From assembly GCA_017881585.1 (NCBI GenBank), contig JADGQS010000011.1, positions 1-42,626 on the forward strand: a stretch of 42,626 nucleotides of DNA, in the 5' to 3' direction. Positions 10,065 to 18,560 of this stretch are shown piece by piece; within the stretch, counting starts at the first letter, position 1; each line of letters starts with the position of its first letter. This DNA is from Gemmatimonadaceae bacterium (GTDB taxonomy: Bacteria; Gemmatimonadota; Gemmatimonadetes; Gemmatimonadales; Gemmatimonadaceae). The position numbers and the translations under genes are program-made. The notes under the pieces are model-generated. The model saw nothing but the letters and a program-made list of their open reading frames with translations, had not been told where the DNA came from and did no database searches.

Positions 10065-11174
10065 TCACTTCGGAGCGCCCTCGACGATGAGCGCGCCGTC
10101 CTTTCGAACGCGTGTCATCGTGATACTCTTGCCCGCCGGGTCACCGGTGGGAAGAAATCGAATCGGGCCGGTCACACCGGCGAAGGGCAGGGAGAGACCG
10201 GCCAGCCAGTCGCGGATCTTCTCGCGGTCGGGCCCCACGGCGCCCAGGGCCGCCGCGATGATCTTCGTCGCATCGTAGCCGAGCGCTGCGTTGCCGTCCG
10301 GCTCCGCCCCCTTGTACGCAGCCTTGTACGCTGAGACGAACTTCTGCGCCTCGGGGCGCGGATCGGTCGGAGCAAACGGCGCCCCGACGTACGCACCTTC
10401 GGAAACGTCCGGGTGCTCGGTGATCGGCGTCCATCCGTCGCCGCCCATGAAGTCGGCCTTGAGTCCCTGCCGCTTTGCCTCGGCGAGCAGCGGCAGGGCG
10501 GAGCCGGACGTGCCGGCGACGAAGACGATGTCGGGTTGCTTGAGCCGGAAATACGAGATGAAGACTTCGTGGTTCGCCGCGTCCGCGCGGATCGGATCGA
10601 TGTCGATGATTTCGCCGCTGAAATTCCTGCGGAACGCGTCGGCGAGCCCGCGGCCGTAGTTGTCGTTCTCGTAGAGGATCGCGGCGCGCTTGTGTCCGGT
10701 GCGCACCGCGAACCTGGCCATGTCGGCGCCGTTGGCCGAGTCGCTCGAGATGACCCGGAAGGCCCACTTCGAAATGCCGGTGAGATCGGGAGAGCTCGCG
10801 GAGGTCGCGACGGCAGCGAGATGGCCGTCGTATACCTGCACCGCCGCGACCATTGCGCCCGAGGTGACGTGTCCGACGACGGCAGAGACCGTCCTGTCGT
10901 CGACGAACTTCTGCGCGATCTGCGCGGCGGTCGCGCCGTCTGCCCTGTCGTCCGCTTCCTTGACCTGGAGCTTGTGCCCGTTCACGCCGCCCGCGTCGTT
11001 GATCTCCTTCAGCGCGAGCTCGATCCCCAGTCGCGTGTTTCGTCCGTGACTCAACTGCCACGGCCCCGCCGCCGCGATCGTGTACGGCGCGCCGCCGCCG
11101 CCGCCGCCGCCCGGCGAGCAGGCCGAGGCCAGAAGCAGTAGAATATGCGGGATTCGTGCGCGCGTCCGAGCCAT
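10065..11174 (-). CDS. ABC transporter substrate-binding lipoprotein (branched-chain amino acid type)
   Basis: Lipobox LLLASAC then [59 protein letters not shown]. Confidence 0.9.
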   Translation of the reverse strand: MARTRARIPHILLLLASACSPGGGGGGGAPYTIAAAGPWQLSHGRNTRLGIELALKEINDAGGVNGHKLQVKEADDRADGATAAQIAQKFVDDRTVSAVVGHVTSGAMVAAVQVYDGHLAAVATSASSPDLTGISKWAFRVISSDSANGADMARFAVRTGHKRAAILYENDNYGRGLADAFRRNFSGEIIDIDPIRADAANHEVFISYFRLKQPDIVFVAGTSGSALPLLAEAKRQGLKADFMGGDGWTPITEHPDVSEGAYVGAPFAPTDPRPEAQKFVSAYKAAYKGAEPDGNAALGYDATKIIAAALGAVGPDREKIRDWLAGLSLPFAGVTGPIRFLPTGDPAGKSITMTRVRKDGALIVEGAPK

Positions 11175-11262
11175 GTTTGAATGTGCACAGCGGACGCACT
11201 TCGCGGAACCGATTGCGCCATGTTGGTCGACTTTCACTCGTCCCCAGGACCCACCAGGAGCC

Positions 11263-11760
11263 ATGGACGAACGCGAACTGCACCTGATCCTGAACCACAT
11301 TCCCGTGATTCTTTCCGCGGTGGCGTTTTTTTCGTCACTGCTCGCGATCGCGACAAAATCGCGCGCGGCGTGGCTCTACGCGGCCGCGTCACTCACCATT
11401 GCGGGGCTGTTCAGCTACCCGACATTCATCACCGGTCACGGCGCGCACGAGGCGATCGAGGATTTCTGGTACGTCAAGGCGGACTCGTGGCACGAGCATC
11501 AGGAGGCTGCGGGGTTTGCGAACATCGCGCTTCTCGTTGGCGGTGCCTTCGCCGCGTTCACGTGGTGGAAACTCACGCGCTCGAAGGACGCGGTGATCGC
11601 GAGGTGGATGCAGCTGGTGCTGATCCTCGCGAGCGCGTTGGGCGCATCAACGGTTGGGCGCGCGGCGTGGCTGGGAGGGAAGGTGATACGGGAGCAGGAG
11701 GCGCTGAAGGTGCCGCCGAAGGGGTGGGTCGCTCCGCCGAAATCCGAGCACGAACACTAG
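11263..11760 (+). CDS. multi-pass membrane protein (DUF2231-like)
   Basis: MDERELHLILNHIPVILSAVAFFSSLLAIA..GLFSYPTFITGHGAHEAIEDF; 4 TM segments. Confidence 0.7.
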   Translation: MDERELHLILNHIPVILSAVAFFSSLLAIATKSRAAWLYAAASLTIAGLFSYPTFITGHGAHEAIEDFWYVKADSWHEHQEAAGFANIALLVGGAFAAFTWWKLTRSKDAVIARWMQLVLILASALGASTVGRAAWLGGKVIREQEALKVPPKGWVAPPKSEHEH

Positions 11761-11761
11761 A

Positions 11762-11937
11762 TGTGAGATGGGAGTTCTGAGAGAAGTGGCGAGAGACGCG
11801 ACCTGCTCAGAAGTGGCGAGAGCTCCCCACTGCCCACTCGCCACTCGGTTCTCCCCACTTCCCACTCACCCTTGCCACTTCCCCCTGGTCTCGCCACTCG
11901 CCACTGAACTCGCCACTGAACTCGCCACTCAAGTCTG
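11762..11937. repeat. heptamer-type repeat array (cgccact-like units), inverted left arm (gaagtggcgagag)
   Basis: tccccac tgcccac tcgccac tcggttc tccccac ttcccac ... tcgccac tcgccac tgaac tcgccac tgaac tcgccac. Confidence 0.85.
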
Positions 11938-12987
11938 GAGCGCCGCCGGTTGCTGCTGCGTGAGACAGTGCAGCGTGCCGAGCCCCCATACCAGATCGAC
12001 CGAATGGATTCCGACGATCTCCCGCCCCGGGAATAGCGCGGCGAGAGTGTCCAGCGCGACCCGGTCGTTCGCATCATTGAACGTCGGCACGATCACCACT
12101 CCATTCGCGACGTAGAAATTCGCATAGCTCGCCGGCAGCCGCTGCCCTTCCATCATCACCGCGCGTGGATATGGAAGCGTTACCACGCGCAGCTCCTCAC
12201 CCGTCGCCCCCCGCGCACCCTTGAGCCGCTTCAGATTGTCGAGCGATCGACGGTGATTTTCGTCGGCGGGGTCTTCTTCGTGTGCGAGCACCATCGTGCC
12301 GGGCGCGACGAAGCGCGCGATATCGTCCACGTGGCCGTGGGTGTCGTCTCCCACACAGCCTTCACCGAGCCAGATCGTCTTCGAGATGCCGAGCGCATCG
12401 GCGAACACGCGCTCGTACTCCGGGCGGCCGAGTCCGGGGTTTCGCACCTGCGCATCGGACAGCAGCCACTCCTCCGTCACGAGCATCGTGCCGAGCCCGT
12501 CGGTCTCGATGCCGCCGCCCTCGAGGATCACCCGGCCCTTTCCGTCAGGTCGTCGCGGCTCGCGCAGCGCGAGTCCCGTGTGCCGCGACACCGCCGCGCC
12601 GACGTTCTCGTCGTGCGCGTAGTTGTCGTACTTCGCCCACGCGTTGAATCCCCAGCGCACCAGCTCCACCGCGCCCGCGCCGTTCAGCACCGCGGTCGGC
12701 GCGGAGTCGCGGAGCCACACACGATCGGTCGGGCAGAGATGCAGGCGATAGCGGGCCGAATCCACGCCGTGCGCATCGAGGCAGTGCTTGGCATTGTCGC
12801 GAACCGCCCCGGTATTACACAGGACTTCGACGCGCTCGTGCCGGTGCAGCGTGCGCACGATCTCCGCGTACACCCACGGAATCGGCTCGAACTTCCCCGG
12901 CCAGTCGGGCTCGTGGTGCGGCCACGCAATCCACGTCGCGTCGTGCCGTTCCCATTCGGCGGGCCAGCGCAATCCCGTCGCTGTCAT
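11929..12987 (-). CDS. aguA: agmatine deiminase
   Basis: RWPAEWERHDATWIAWPHHEPDWPGKFEPIPWVYAEIVR..DRVWLRDSAPTAV..EGGGIETDGLGTML..EGCVGDDTHGHVDDIARFV. Confidence 0.92.
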   Translation of the reverse strand: MTATGLRWPAEWERHDATWIAWPHHEPDWPGKFEPIPWVYAEIVRTLHRHERVEVLCNTGAVRDNAKHCLDAHGVDSARYRLHLCPTDRVWLRDSAPTAVLNGAGAVELVRWGFNAWAKYDNYAHDENVGAAVSRHTGLALREPRRPDGKGRVILEGGGIETDGLGTMLVTEEWLLSDAQVRNPGLGRPEYERVFADALGISKTIWLGEGCVGDDTHGHVDDIARFVAPGTMVLAHEEDPADENHRRSLDNLKRLKGARGATGEELRVVTLPYPRAVMMEGQRLPASYANFYVANGVVIVPTFNDANDRVALDTLAALFPGREIVGIHSVDLVWGLGTLHCLTQQQPAALQT

Positions 12988-13895
12988 CCCATCCAGCGGT
13001 TCAGGATCGGCCCGTACGCGTCGATCCGCCGGTCGCGCAGGAACGGCCAATTGCGCCGCGTCGACTCGATCAGCGAGAGATCGCACGATGCGACGATGAT
13101 CGCCGGATCGGTGCCGGCCTCGGCGATCATCCGTCCGAACGGATCGCACACGAACGAGTGCCCGAAGAACTCGAGTCCCTGCGTGAGCGGCTCCGGTTCG
13201 AAGCCCGCGCGGTTCGTCGCGGCCACGAACACGCCGTTGGCGATCGCATGCGCGCGCTGCGCCGTGCGCCATGCCTCCAGTTGCGCGTCGCCCCATTCCG
13301 CCTTTTCTGCGGGATGCCAGCCGATCGCCGTCGGATAGAACAGGATCTCCGCGCCGAGCAGCGACGTGATGCGCGCTGCCTCCGGATACCACTGGTCCCA
13401 GCAGATGAGCACGCCGATGGTTCCATAGCGCGTCTTCCAGACCTTGAATCCGCTCGCCGACTGCGGCCCATCCGATTCCGCATCGCCGGGCGCGAAATAG
13501 TACTTCTCCTCGAACATCGGATCGTGCGGGATGTGCATCTTGCGGTAGACACCGAGCAGGGAGCCGTCGGCGTCGATCACGGCGGCGGAGTTGCGGTAGA
13601 TGCCCGGCCCCTGGCGCTCGTACATCGGCACGATCAACACGACCTGCAGTTCCGCAGCGAGCGCGCGCAGCACTTCGGTGGTGGCGCCGGGAATCGGCTC
13701 GGCGAAGTTGAAGTACTCCTGCTTGAGCGACTTGCAGAAGTACGGCGCGTTGAAGAGTTCCTTGAGGCAGATGATCTGCGCGCCGCGGCCGGCGGCATCG
13801 CGGATGCGCGCGATGGTCGCCGTGAGGGTCTGCGTCTGGTCGCCGGTGACGGCGTCCTGGATGAGCCCGATCGTGACGTGCGTTCTGGGAGTCAT
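12984..13895 (-). CDS. aguB: N-carbamoylputrescine amidase (carbon-nitrogen hydrolase)
   Basis: VTIGLIQDAV..IICLKELFNAPYFCKSLKQEYFNFAEPIPG..RKMHIPHDPMFEEKYYFAPGD..GVLICWDQWYPEAAR; 4-bp overlap with aguA. Confidence 0.92.
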   Translation of the reverse strand: MTPRTHVTIGLIQDAVTGDQTQTLTATIARIRDAAGRGAQIICLKELFNAPYFCKSLKQEYFNFAEPIPGATTEVLRALAAELQVVLIVPMYERQGPGIYRNSAAVIDADGSLLGVYRKMHIPHDPMFEEKYYFAPGDAESDGPQSASGFKVWKTRYGTIGVLICWDQWYPEAARITSLLGAEILFYPTAIGWHPAEKAEWGDAQLEAWRTAQRAHAIANGVFVAATNRAGFEPEPLTQGLEFFGHSFVCDPFGRMIAEAGTDPAIIVASCDLSLIESTRRNWPFLRDRRIDAYGPILNRWMG

Positions 13896-13921
13896 GACGC
13901 GCGAAATCTAGATGAAAAGTG

Positions 13922-13946
13922 AGGCCGGTGCGCTATGCACCGGCCT
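13922..13946 (-). terminator. putative rho-independent terminator hairpin after the peroxiredoxin pair
   Basis: aggccggtgc-gctat-gcaccggcct, perfect 10-bp stem; on minus strand followed by cacttttcatc. Confidence 0.5.
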
Positions 13947-13951
13947 GACTT

Positions 13952-13994
13952 TGTCGTTCTTCGGTCCCTCCGTCTTCGGTCTTCTCTCCTCTAC
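13952..13994. repeat. heptamer-type repeat (cttcggt words) at 3' end of peroxiredoxin gene
   Basis: cgttctt cggtccc tccgtctt cggtctt ctctcct. Confidence 0.6.
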
Positions 13995-14563
13995 GGCTTC
14001 CCGGCGTTCCCCTTCATCGCGGTGGCGACCGCGCTCCCGAGCTCGGTGTACGAGTCCCCCACGAGTTCCTTGAACTCGTCCATCACGTGCGCGATCCTCC
14101 CGTCAGGACCGACGACGAACAGGACGCGCCTGGCCGCGTTGAACAGCGGGTACTTCACGTCGTACAGCTTCACTACCTTTGCGTCGGGATCGCTCGCGAA
14201 GTACACCGGGAATCGCGAGTCGCGCGCCCAGTTGAATTGCACGGTGTCGTCATCGGTGCTGATGCCGATCACCGCGACGCCCTTGCCGTTGTTGAAGATC
14301 GTGGCGTACTGATCACGGTACGCCTCCATTTGAACCGTTCAGCCTTTTGTCCGCGCCTTTGGAAAGAAGGCGAGCACGACGGTCTGGCCGCGGAAATCGG
14401 CGAGGTGGATCGGCTTCGGGAGGAGGCCGTCCTTGGTGGAGCCCTTCAGCGTGAAGTCGGGAGCCATCTCACCGACTTTTGGGCTCTGCGCGCGCAGACG
14501 CCCGGCCGCCACCGCGACGAGCGCGGTGACGGCGAGGGCGACGGCTGCGGCGCGCGAAATCAC
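13991..14563 (-). CDS. putative selenocysteine-containing peroxiredoxin (AhpC/TSA, PrxQ/BCP-like); in-frame TGA (14341-14339) read as Sec at codon 75
   Basis: ORFs 14563..14339 and 14329..13991 are in the same frame, separated only by TGA ACG GTT CAA ATG. KARTKG-[TGA]-TVQMEAYRDQ aligns with KARTKG-C-TAQMTTYRDQ of the adjacent paralog. SECIS-like hairpin follows. Confidence 0.78.
14303..14324 (-). promoter_or_regulatory. candidate bacterial SECIS hairpin
   Basis: Minus strand GGCGTAC-CGTGATCA-GTACGCC, 7-bp perfect stem, 8-nt loop with G at loop position 2; loop begins 21 nt after the TGA. Confidence 0.65.
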
Positions 14564-15135
14564 TTTGCACCCGAGGCTTTCTTGACGGCGCTGCCGAGAT
14601 CGGTGTAGGCGTCGTCGACCATCGGATTGAACGGCTTCGCGGTGTAGGCGATGCGTCCGTCCGGACCGACGACGTACAACAGACGGTTCTCGACCGGTCG
14701 CCCCTCGACGTACGCGCCGTAAAGCTTGCCGGCATCACCCTTCATGTCGCTCGCGAACATCATCGGCAGATTCGCCTCTTTCGCCCATGCGGCCGTGGTC
14801 GTATCGGCGTCCATGCTGATCCCGATCACCGTGATGCCCTTGCCCCCGTTGAAGAGGGTGGCCCACTGGTCGCGATACGTGGTCATCTGCGCCGTGCAGC
14901 CCTTGGTGCGGGCCTTCGGAAAGAAGGCCACGACGACGGTCTGACCCTTCAGCTTGGACAGCGTGATGGGTGCCTTCATAACCCCATCGATGGTGGCGCC
15001 GGGGAGGGTGAAATCCGGCGCCATCTCGCCAACCTTCGGCCCGACTTCCGGCTGTGTCGCCGGCACTTGGGCATGGGCCATGGTGACGGACGTAACGAGC
15101 GCGGACGCGAGAACTGTCGCGTTTCGATGCAGCAT
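14560..15135 (-). CDS. peroxiredoxin (Cys form, PrxQ/BCP-like), secreted
   Basis: VGPKVGEMAPDFTLPGATIDG..VVVAFFPKARTKGCTAQMTTYRDQWATLFNGGKGITVIGISMD. Confidence 0.9.
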   Translation of the reverse strand: MLHRNATVLASALVTSVTMAHAQVPATQPEVGPKVGEMAPDFTLPGATIDGVMKAPITLSKLKGQTVVVAFFPKARTKGCTAQMTTYRDQWATLFNGGKGITVIGISMDADTTTAAWAKEANLPMMFASDMKGDAGKLYGAYVEGRPVENRLLYVVGPDGRIAYTAKPFNPMVDDAYTDLGSAVKKASGAK

Positions 15136-15237
15136 GGAACTACCTCGGTTTGGTGGTGAACGACTCTACAGAAATTTGCGCGTCGCCGTCGTGCACACAA
15201 CCTTAAATATACCTTTGAAACCCGACGGAGCGTCACA

Positions 15238-15678
15238 ATGGCATCCGACATCGATCAAATACTCGAGAAGCTCGCGAAGGACGTCGAAGCTGCGGTGCAC
15301 TCACTCTATCGCGGCGAGATGCGGCAGAACACGGCCGAGGCGTCCACCGGACACCTCGTGCAGGACGCTCGCACGAAGGTCGCGGAAGCCCTGGCCGCCG
15401 CCGCCGCGGCGGTTTCCGGCGAGCCCGTCCAGCGTCCGATGCCCGTCGCGATGTCACCGCGGCCCAGCGTCTCCGCGCCGGCGCTCGCCGGCGCACAGTT
15501 CGGCTGGACAAAGGAAGACTCGGACGCCGTGATGAAGTGCATCAACGCCTGGCTCCCGATAAGCGGCCCGCAGTCGACCGCCCCGGACACGCGGTGCATC
15601 GCGCCTGGGAAGATGCTGATTCCCACATGGGGCGAGCGCGAGCGGGCGCGAGAGGCGGTGAAGGCGATTACGCAGTAA
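15238..15678 (+). CDS. hypothetical protein
   Basis: ATG ORF of 146 aa in an intergenic slot, MASDIDQILEKLAKDVEAAVHSLYRGEMRQNTAEAS.. Confidence 0.6.
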   Translation: MASDIDQILEKLAKDVEAAVHSLYRGEMRQNTAEASTGHLVQDARTKVAEALAAAAAAVSGEPVQRPMPVAMSPRPSVSAPALAGAQFGWTKEDSDAVMKCINAWLPISGPQSTAPDTRCIAPGKMLIPTWGERERAREAVKAITQ

Positions 15679-15687
15679 CGACTCCGG

Positions 15688-15712
15688 TCATCCGCCGTCT
15701 GCCGTCCGAGAC
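15688..15712. repeat. short heptamer-type repeat (tcatccg ccgtctg ccgtccg) at acnA 3' side
   Basis: Direct reading; same words as at 17853-17899 and 32243-32284. Confidence 0.6.
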
Positions 15713-15718
15713 GGAACG

Positions 15719-18502
15719 CTACTTCGCGAGGTTCCGCAGCACGTAGGGCAGGATCCCGCCGTGCTTGAAGTAGTTCAGCTCTTCGGGCGTGTCGATCCTG
15801 CTGCGCGCGGTGAACGATTTCACCGTGCCGTCCGCGCCAACGGCCTTCACGGTCAGCACCGCGCGCGGTGCCATCGCGTCGCTCAATCCGTCGATCGTGA
15901 TCGTCTCGAATCCGGTGAGGCCGAGCGACGTTCGCGTGGCGTCGTCGGTGAACTCGAGCGGAAGCACGCCCATGCCCACGAGGTTCGAACGATGGATGCG
16001 CTCGAAGCTCTCCGCGATCACCGCGCGCACGCCGAGCAGCATCGTGCCCTTCGCCGCCCAGTCGCGCGACGAGCCCGTGCCGTATTCCTTGCCGGCGATG
16101 ACCACGAGCGCCGTCCCGCTCTTGCGAAACGATTCGGATGCTTCGAAGAACGACGTCGGATCCGCGTTCGGTGCCGTGCGCGTCCACCACCCTTCCATGC
16201 CCGGCGTGAGCTCGTTCTTCAGCCGGATGTTCGAGAATGTGCCGCGCATCATGACTTCATGGTTGCCGCGGCGCGCGCCGTACGAGTTGAAATCCTTCCT
16301 GGTCACGCCCTGTGCGATCAGCCACTGGCCCGCCGGGCTCTTCTCCGCGATCGATCCGGCCGGTGATATATGGTCCGTCGTGATCGAGTCGCCGAACATG
16401 CCGAGCACTCGCGCGTTCGTCACTGGCTGCACGCCCGGCGGCGTCATCGTCATCCCCTCGAAGTACGGCGGGTGCTTCACGTAGGTGGACGTGTCGCTCC
16501 ACGCGAAGCGGTCGCCCTCGGCCACGCTGATCGCGCGCCACTGGTCGCCGCCGTCGAACACGTTCGCGTACTGCTTCTCGAACTGTTCGCGGAGCACGCT
16601 CGTCAGAACGGTGTCCGCGACTTCCTTCGGGCTCGGCCAGATGTCGCGCAGGAAGACGGGGCCGTCGGTGCCGACGCCGAGCGGCTCCGTGTCGAGGTCG
16701 ATGTCCATCCGCCCCGCGATCGCGTACGCGACGACCAGCGGCGGCGACATCAGGTAGTTGAATCGCGTCTGCGGGTTCACGCGGCCCTCGAAGTTGCGGT
16801 TCCCCGAGAGCACCGCGGCAACGACGAGCTTGCCGCGGTCGATCGCCTCGGAGATCGTCTGCGGGAGCGGGCCCGAGTTGCCGATGCACGTTGTGCAGCC
16901 GTATCCGACGAGATCGAATCCGAGCGCGTCGAGCGCCGGCTGCACGCCGGCCTTCGCGTAGTAGTCGGTCACGACCTTCGAGCCCGGCGCCAGCGACGTC
17001 TTCACCCACGGGCGCGTGCGCAATCCTTTCGCGACGGCCTTCTTCGCCAGGAGACCGGCGGCGAGCATGACGCTCGGGTTGCTCGTGTTCGTGCAGCTCG
17101 TGATCGCGGCGATCACGATCGCGCCGTGTTTCAGAGTGAACTTCTCGCCGTTGTGTTCGCACGGAATGCCGGGTTCTTCCGTGTGCACGGGCGCCTCGCC
17201 TTCCATCACGGCGACGGCCTTGTCCGTCGGAGCGGCTGCCGCGGTTCCTGCCATCTGCGCCGCGAACGCCTCGGCATACATCTTCTTCGACGCCGACAGC
17301 GGGATGCGATCTTGCGGGCGTTTCGGCCCTGCGAGGCTCGGCACGACCGTCGCCAGGTCGAGTTCGAGCGTGTCGGAGAAGACCGGGTCGGGCGTCGCGT
17401 CCGTGCGGAAGAGCCCCTGCGCCTTGGTGTACGCCTCGACGAGCTTCACCTGGTGCTCGCTGCGTCCGGAGAGGCGCAGGTACTTGAGCGTCTCGTCGTC
17501 GCAGGGGAAGAAGCCCATCGTCGCGCCGTACTCGGGGCTCATGTTCGCGATCGTCGCGCGATCGGCGAGCGCGAGCGACGAGAGGCCGCTTCCGTAGTAC
17601 TCGACGAATTTTCCGACGACTTTCTTCTTGCGAAGCATCTCGGTGCACGTGAGCACGAGATCGGTTGCGGTCGCGCCGGCGGGCAGTTTTCCGTGAAACT
17701 TGAATCCGACGACCTCCGGGATGAGCATCGAAACCGGCTGTCCGAGCATCGCCGCTTCTGCTTCGATGCCGCCCACGCCCCACCCGAGCACGGCGAGGCC
17801 GTTGATCATCGTGGTGTGCGAGTCCGTCCCGACCAATGAATCGCAGTACGCCGCCTTCTGCCGTCTGCCGTCTGCCGTCTGCCGTCCGCTCTCGTCGCTC
17901 TCTGGCGATTCTTCGCCAACGAATACGACCTGGCCGAGGTATTCCAGATTCACCTGATGGCAGATGCCGGTGCCCGGCGGCACCACGCGGAAATTCTCGA
18001 ACGCCTTCTGTCCCCAGCGCAGGAACTGGTAGCGCTCGAGATTCCGCTCGTACTCGAGGTTGGTGTTGATGAGCAGCGCTGCGTCCGTCCCGTATTCGTC
18101 GACCTGCACAGAGTGATCGATCACGAGGTCCACGGGCTGCAGCGGATTGATCTTCGACGGCTTGCCACCGAGTTTCGCGAGCGCGTCGCGCATCGCGGCG
18201 AGATCCACCACGCACGGCACGCCGGTGAAGTCCTGCAGCAGCACTCTCGCGGTGCGGAACGCGATCTCCTTGTCGACGCGCGCGCGGACGTTCCAGGTCG
18301 CCATCGCGAGCACGTCCGCGGCCTTCACGAACGCGCCGTCTTCGTTTCGCAGGAGATTCTCGAGGAGGATCTTCAGCGAGAACGGGAGCGAGGCGACCGT
18401 GTTGCCCGGGACGGCGTTGAGCGCGTCGAGGCGGTAGACGACGTACGATTCGCCGTCGACGGGGAGCGACGCGCGGGACTTGAAGCTGTTTCTGGTTGTC
18501 AT
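15719..18502 (-). CDS. acnA: aconitate hydratase A
   Basis: DSLVGTDSHTTMINGLAVLGWGVGGIEAEAAMLGQPVSMLIPEVVGFKFHGKL; AITSCTNTSNPSVM; GSSRDWAAKGTMLLGVRAVIAESFERIHRSNLVGMGVLPLEF. Confidence 0.97.
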   Translation of the reverse strand: MTTRNSFKSRASLPVDGESYVVYRLDALNAVPGNTVASLPFSLKILLENLLRNEDGAFVKAADVLAMATWNVRARVDKEIAFRTARVLLQDFTGVPCVVDLAAMRDALAKLGGKPSKINPLQPVDLVIDHSVQVDEYGTDAALLINTNLEYERNLERYQFLRWGQKAFENFRVVPPGTGICHQVNLEYLGQVVFVGEESPESDESGRQTADGRRQKAAYCDSLVGTDSHTTMINGLAVLGWGVGGIEAEAAMLGQPVSMLIPEVVGFKFHGKLPAGATATDLVLTCTEMLRKKKVVGKFVEYYGSGLSSLALADRATIANMSPEYGATMGFFPCDDETLKYLRLSGRSEHQVKLVEAYTKAQGLFRTDATPDPVFSDTLELDLATVVPSLAGPKRPQDRIPLSASKKMYAEAFAAQMAGTAAAAPTDKAVAVMEGEAPVHTEEPGIPCEHNGEKFTLKHGAIVIAAITSCTNTSNPSVMLAAGLLAKKAVAKGLRTRPWVKTSLAPGSKVVTDYYAKAGVQPALDALGFDLVGYGCTTCIGNSGPLPQTISEAIDRGKLVVAAVLSGNRNFEGRVNPQTRFNYLMSPPLVVAYAIAGRMDIDLDTEPLGVGTDGPVFLRDIWPSPKEVADTVLTSVLREQFEKQYANVFDGGDQWRAISVAEGDRFAWSDTSTYVKHPPYFEGMTMTPPGVQPVTNARVLGMFGDSITTDHISPAGSIAEKSPAGQWLIAQGVTRKDFNSYGARRGNHEVMMRGTFSNIRLKNELTPGMEGWWTRTAPNADPTSFFEASESFRKSGTALVVIAGKEYGTGSSRDWAAKGTMLLGVRAVIAESFERIHRSNLVGMGVLPLEFTDDATRTSLGLTGFETITIDGLSDAMAPRAVLTVKAVGADGTVKSFTARSRIDTPEELNYFKHGGILPYVLRNLAK
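17853..17899. repeat. heptamer repeat inserted in frame inside acnA
   Basis: ccttctg ccgtctg ccgtctg ccgtctg ccgtccg ctctcgt; encodes ..SGRQTADGRRQKAAY.. in AcnA. Confidence 0.88.
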
Positions 18503-18529
18503 GGCTCAGGTTCCTGAGGGTATTTCGCG

Positions 18530-18560
18530 TTGTTCGGTCTTCGGTCTTCGGTCTTCTTAT
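18530..18560. repeat. heptamer repeat (ggtcttc x3) between acnA and patatin gene
   Basis: gttgttc ggtcttc ggtcttc ggtcttc ttattcc. Confidence 0.85.

Noticed and set aside
11092-11110. (GCC)n microsatellite giving a poly-Gly run in the substrate-binding lipoprotein
   Set aside because: Follows the lipobox Cys as a flexible linker, common in lipoproteins; slip-strand variation possible but no evidence here.
14339-14341. Peroxiredoxin as a simple nonsense pseudogene
   Set aside because: Kept only as the alternative hypothesis: the stop is TGA exactly at the catalytic Cys, the downstream frame is intact and well conserved relative to the paralog, and a SECIS-like hairpin is correctly spaced.
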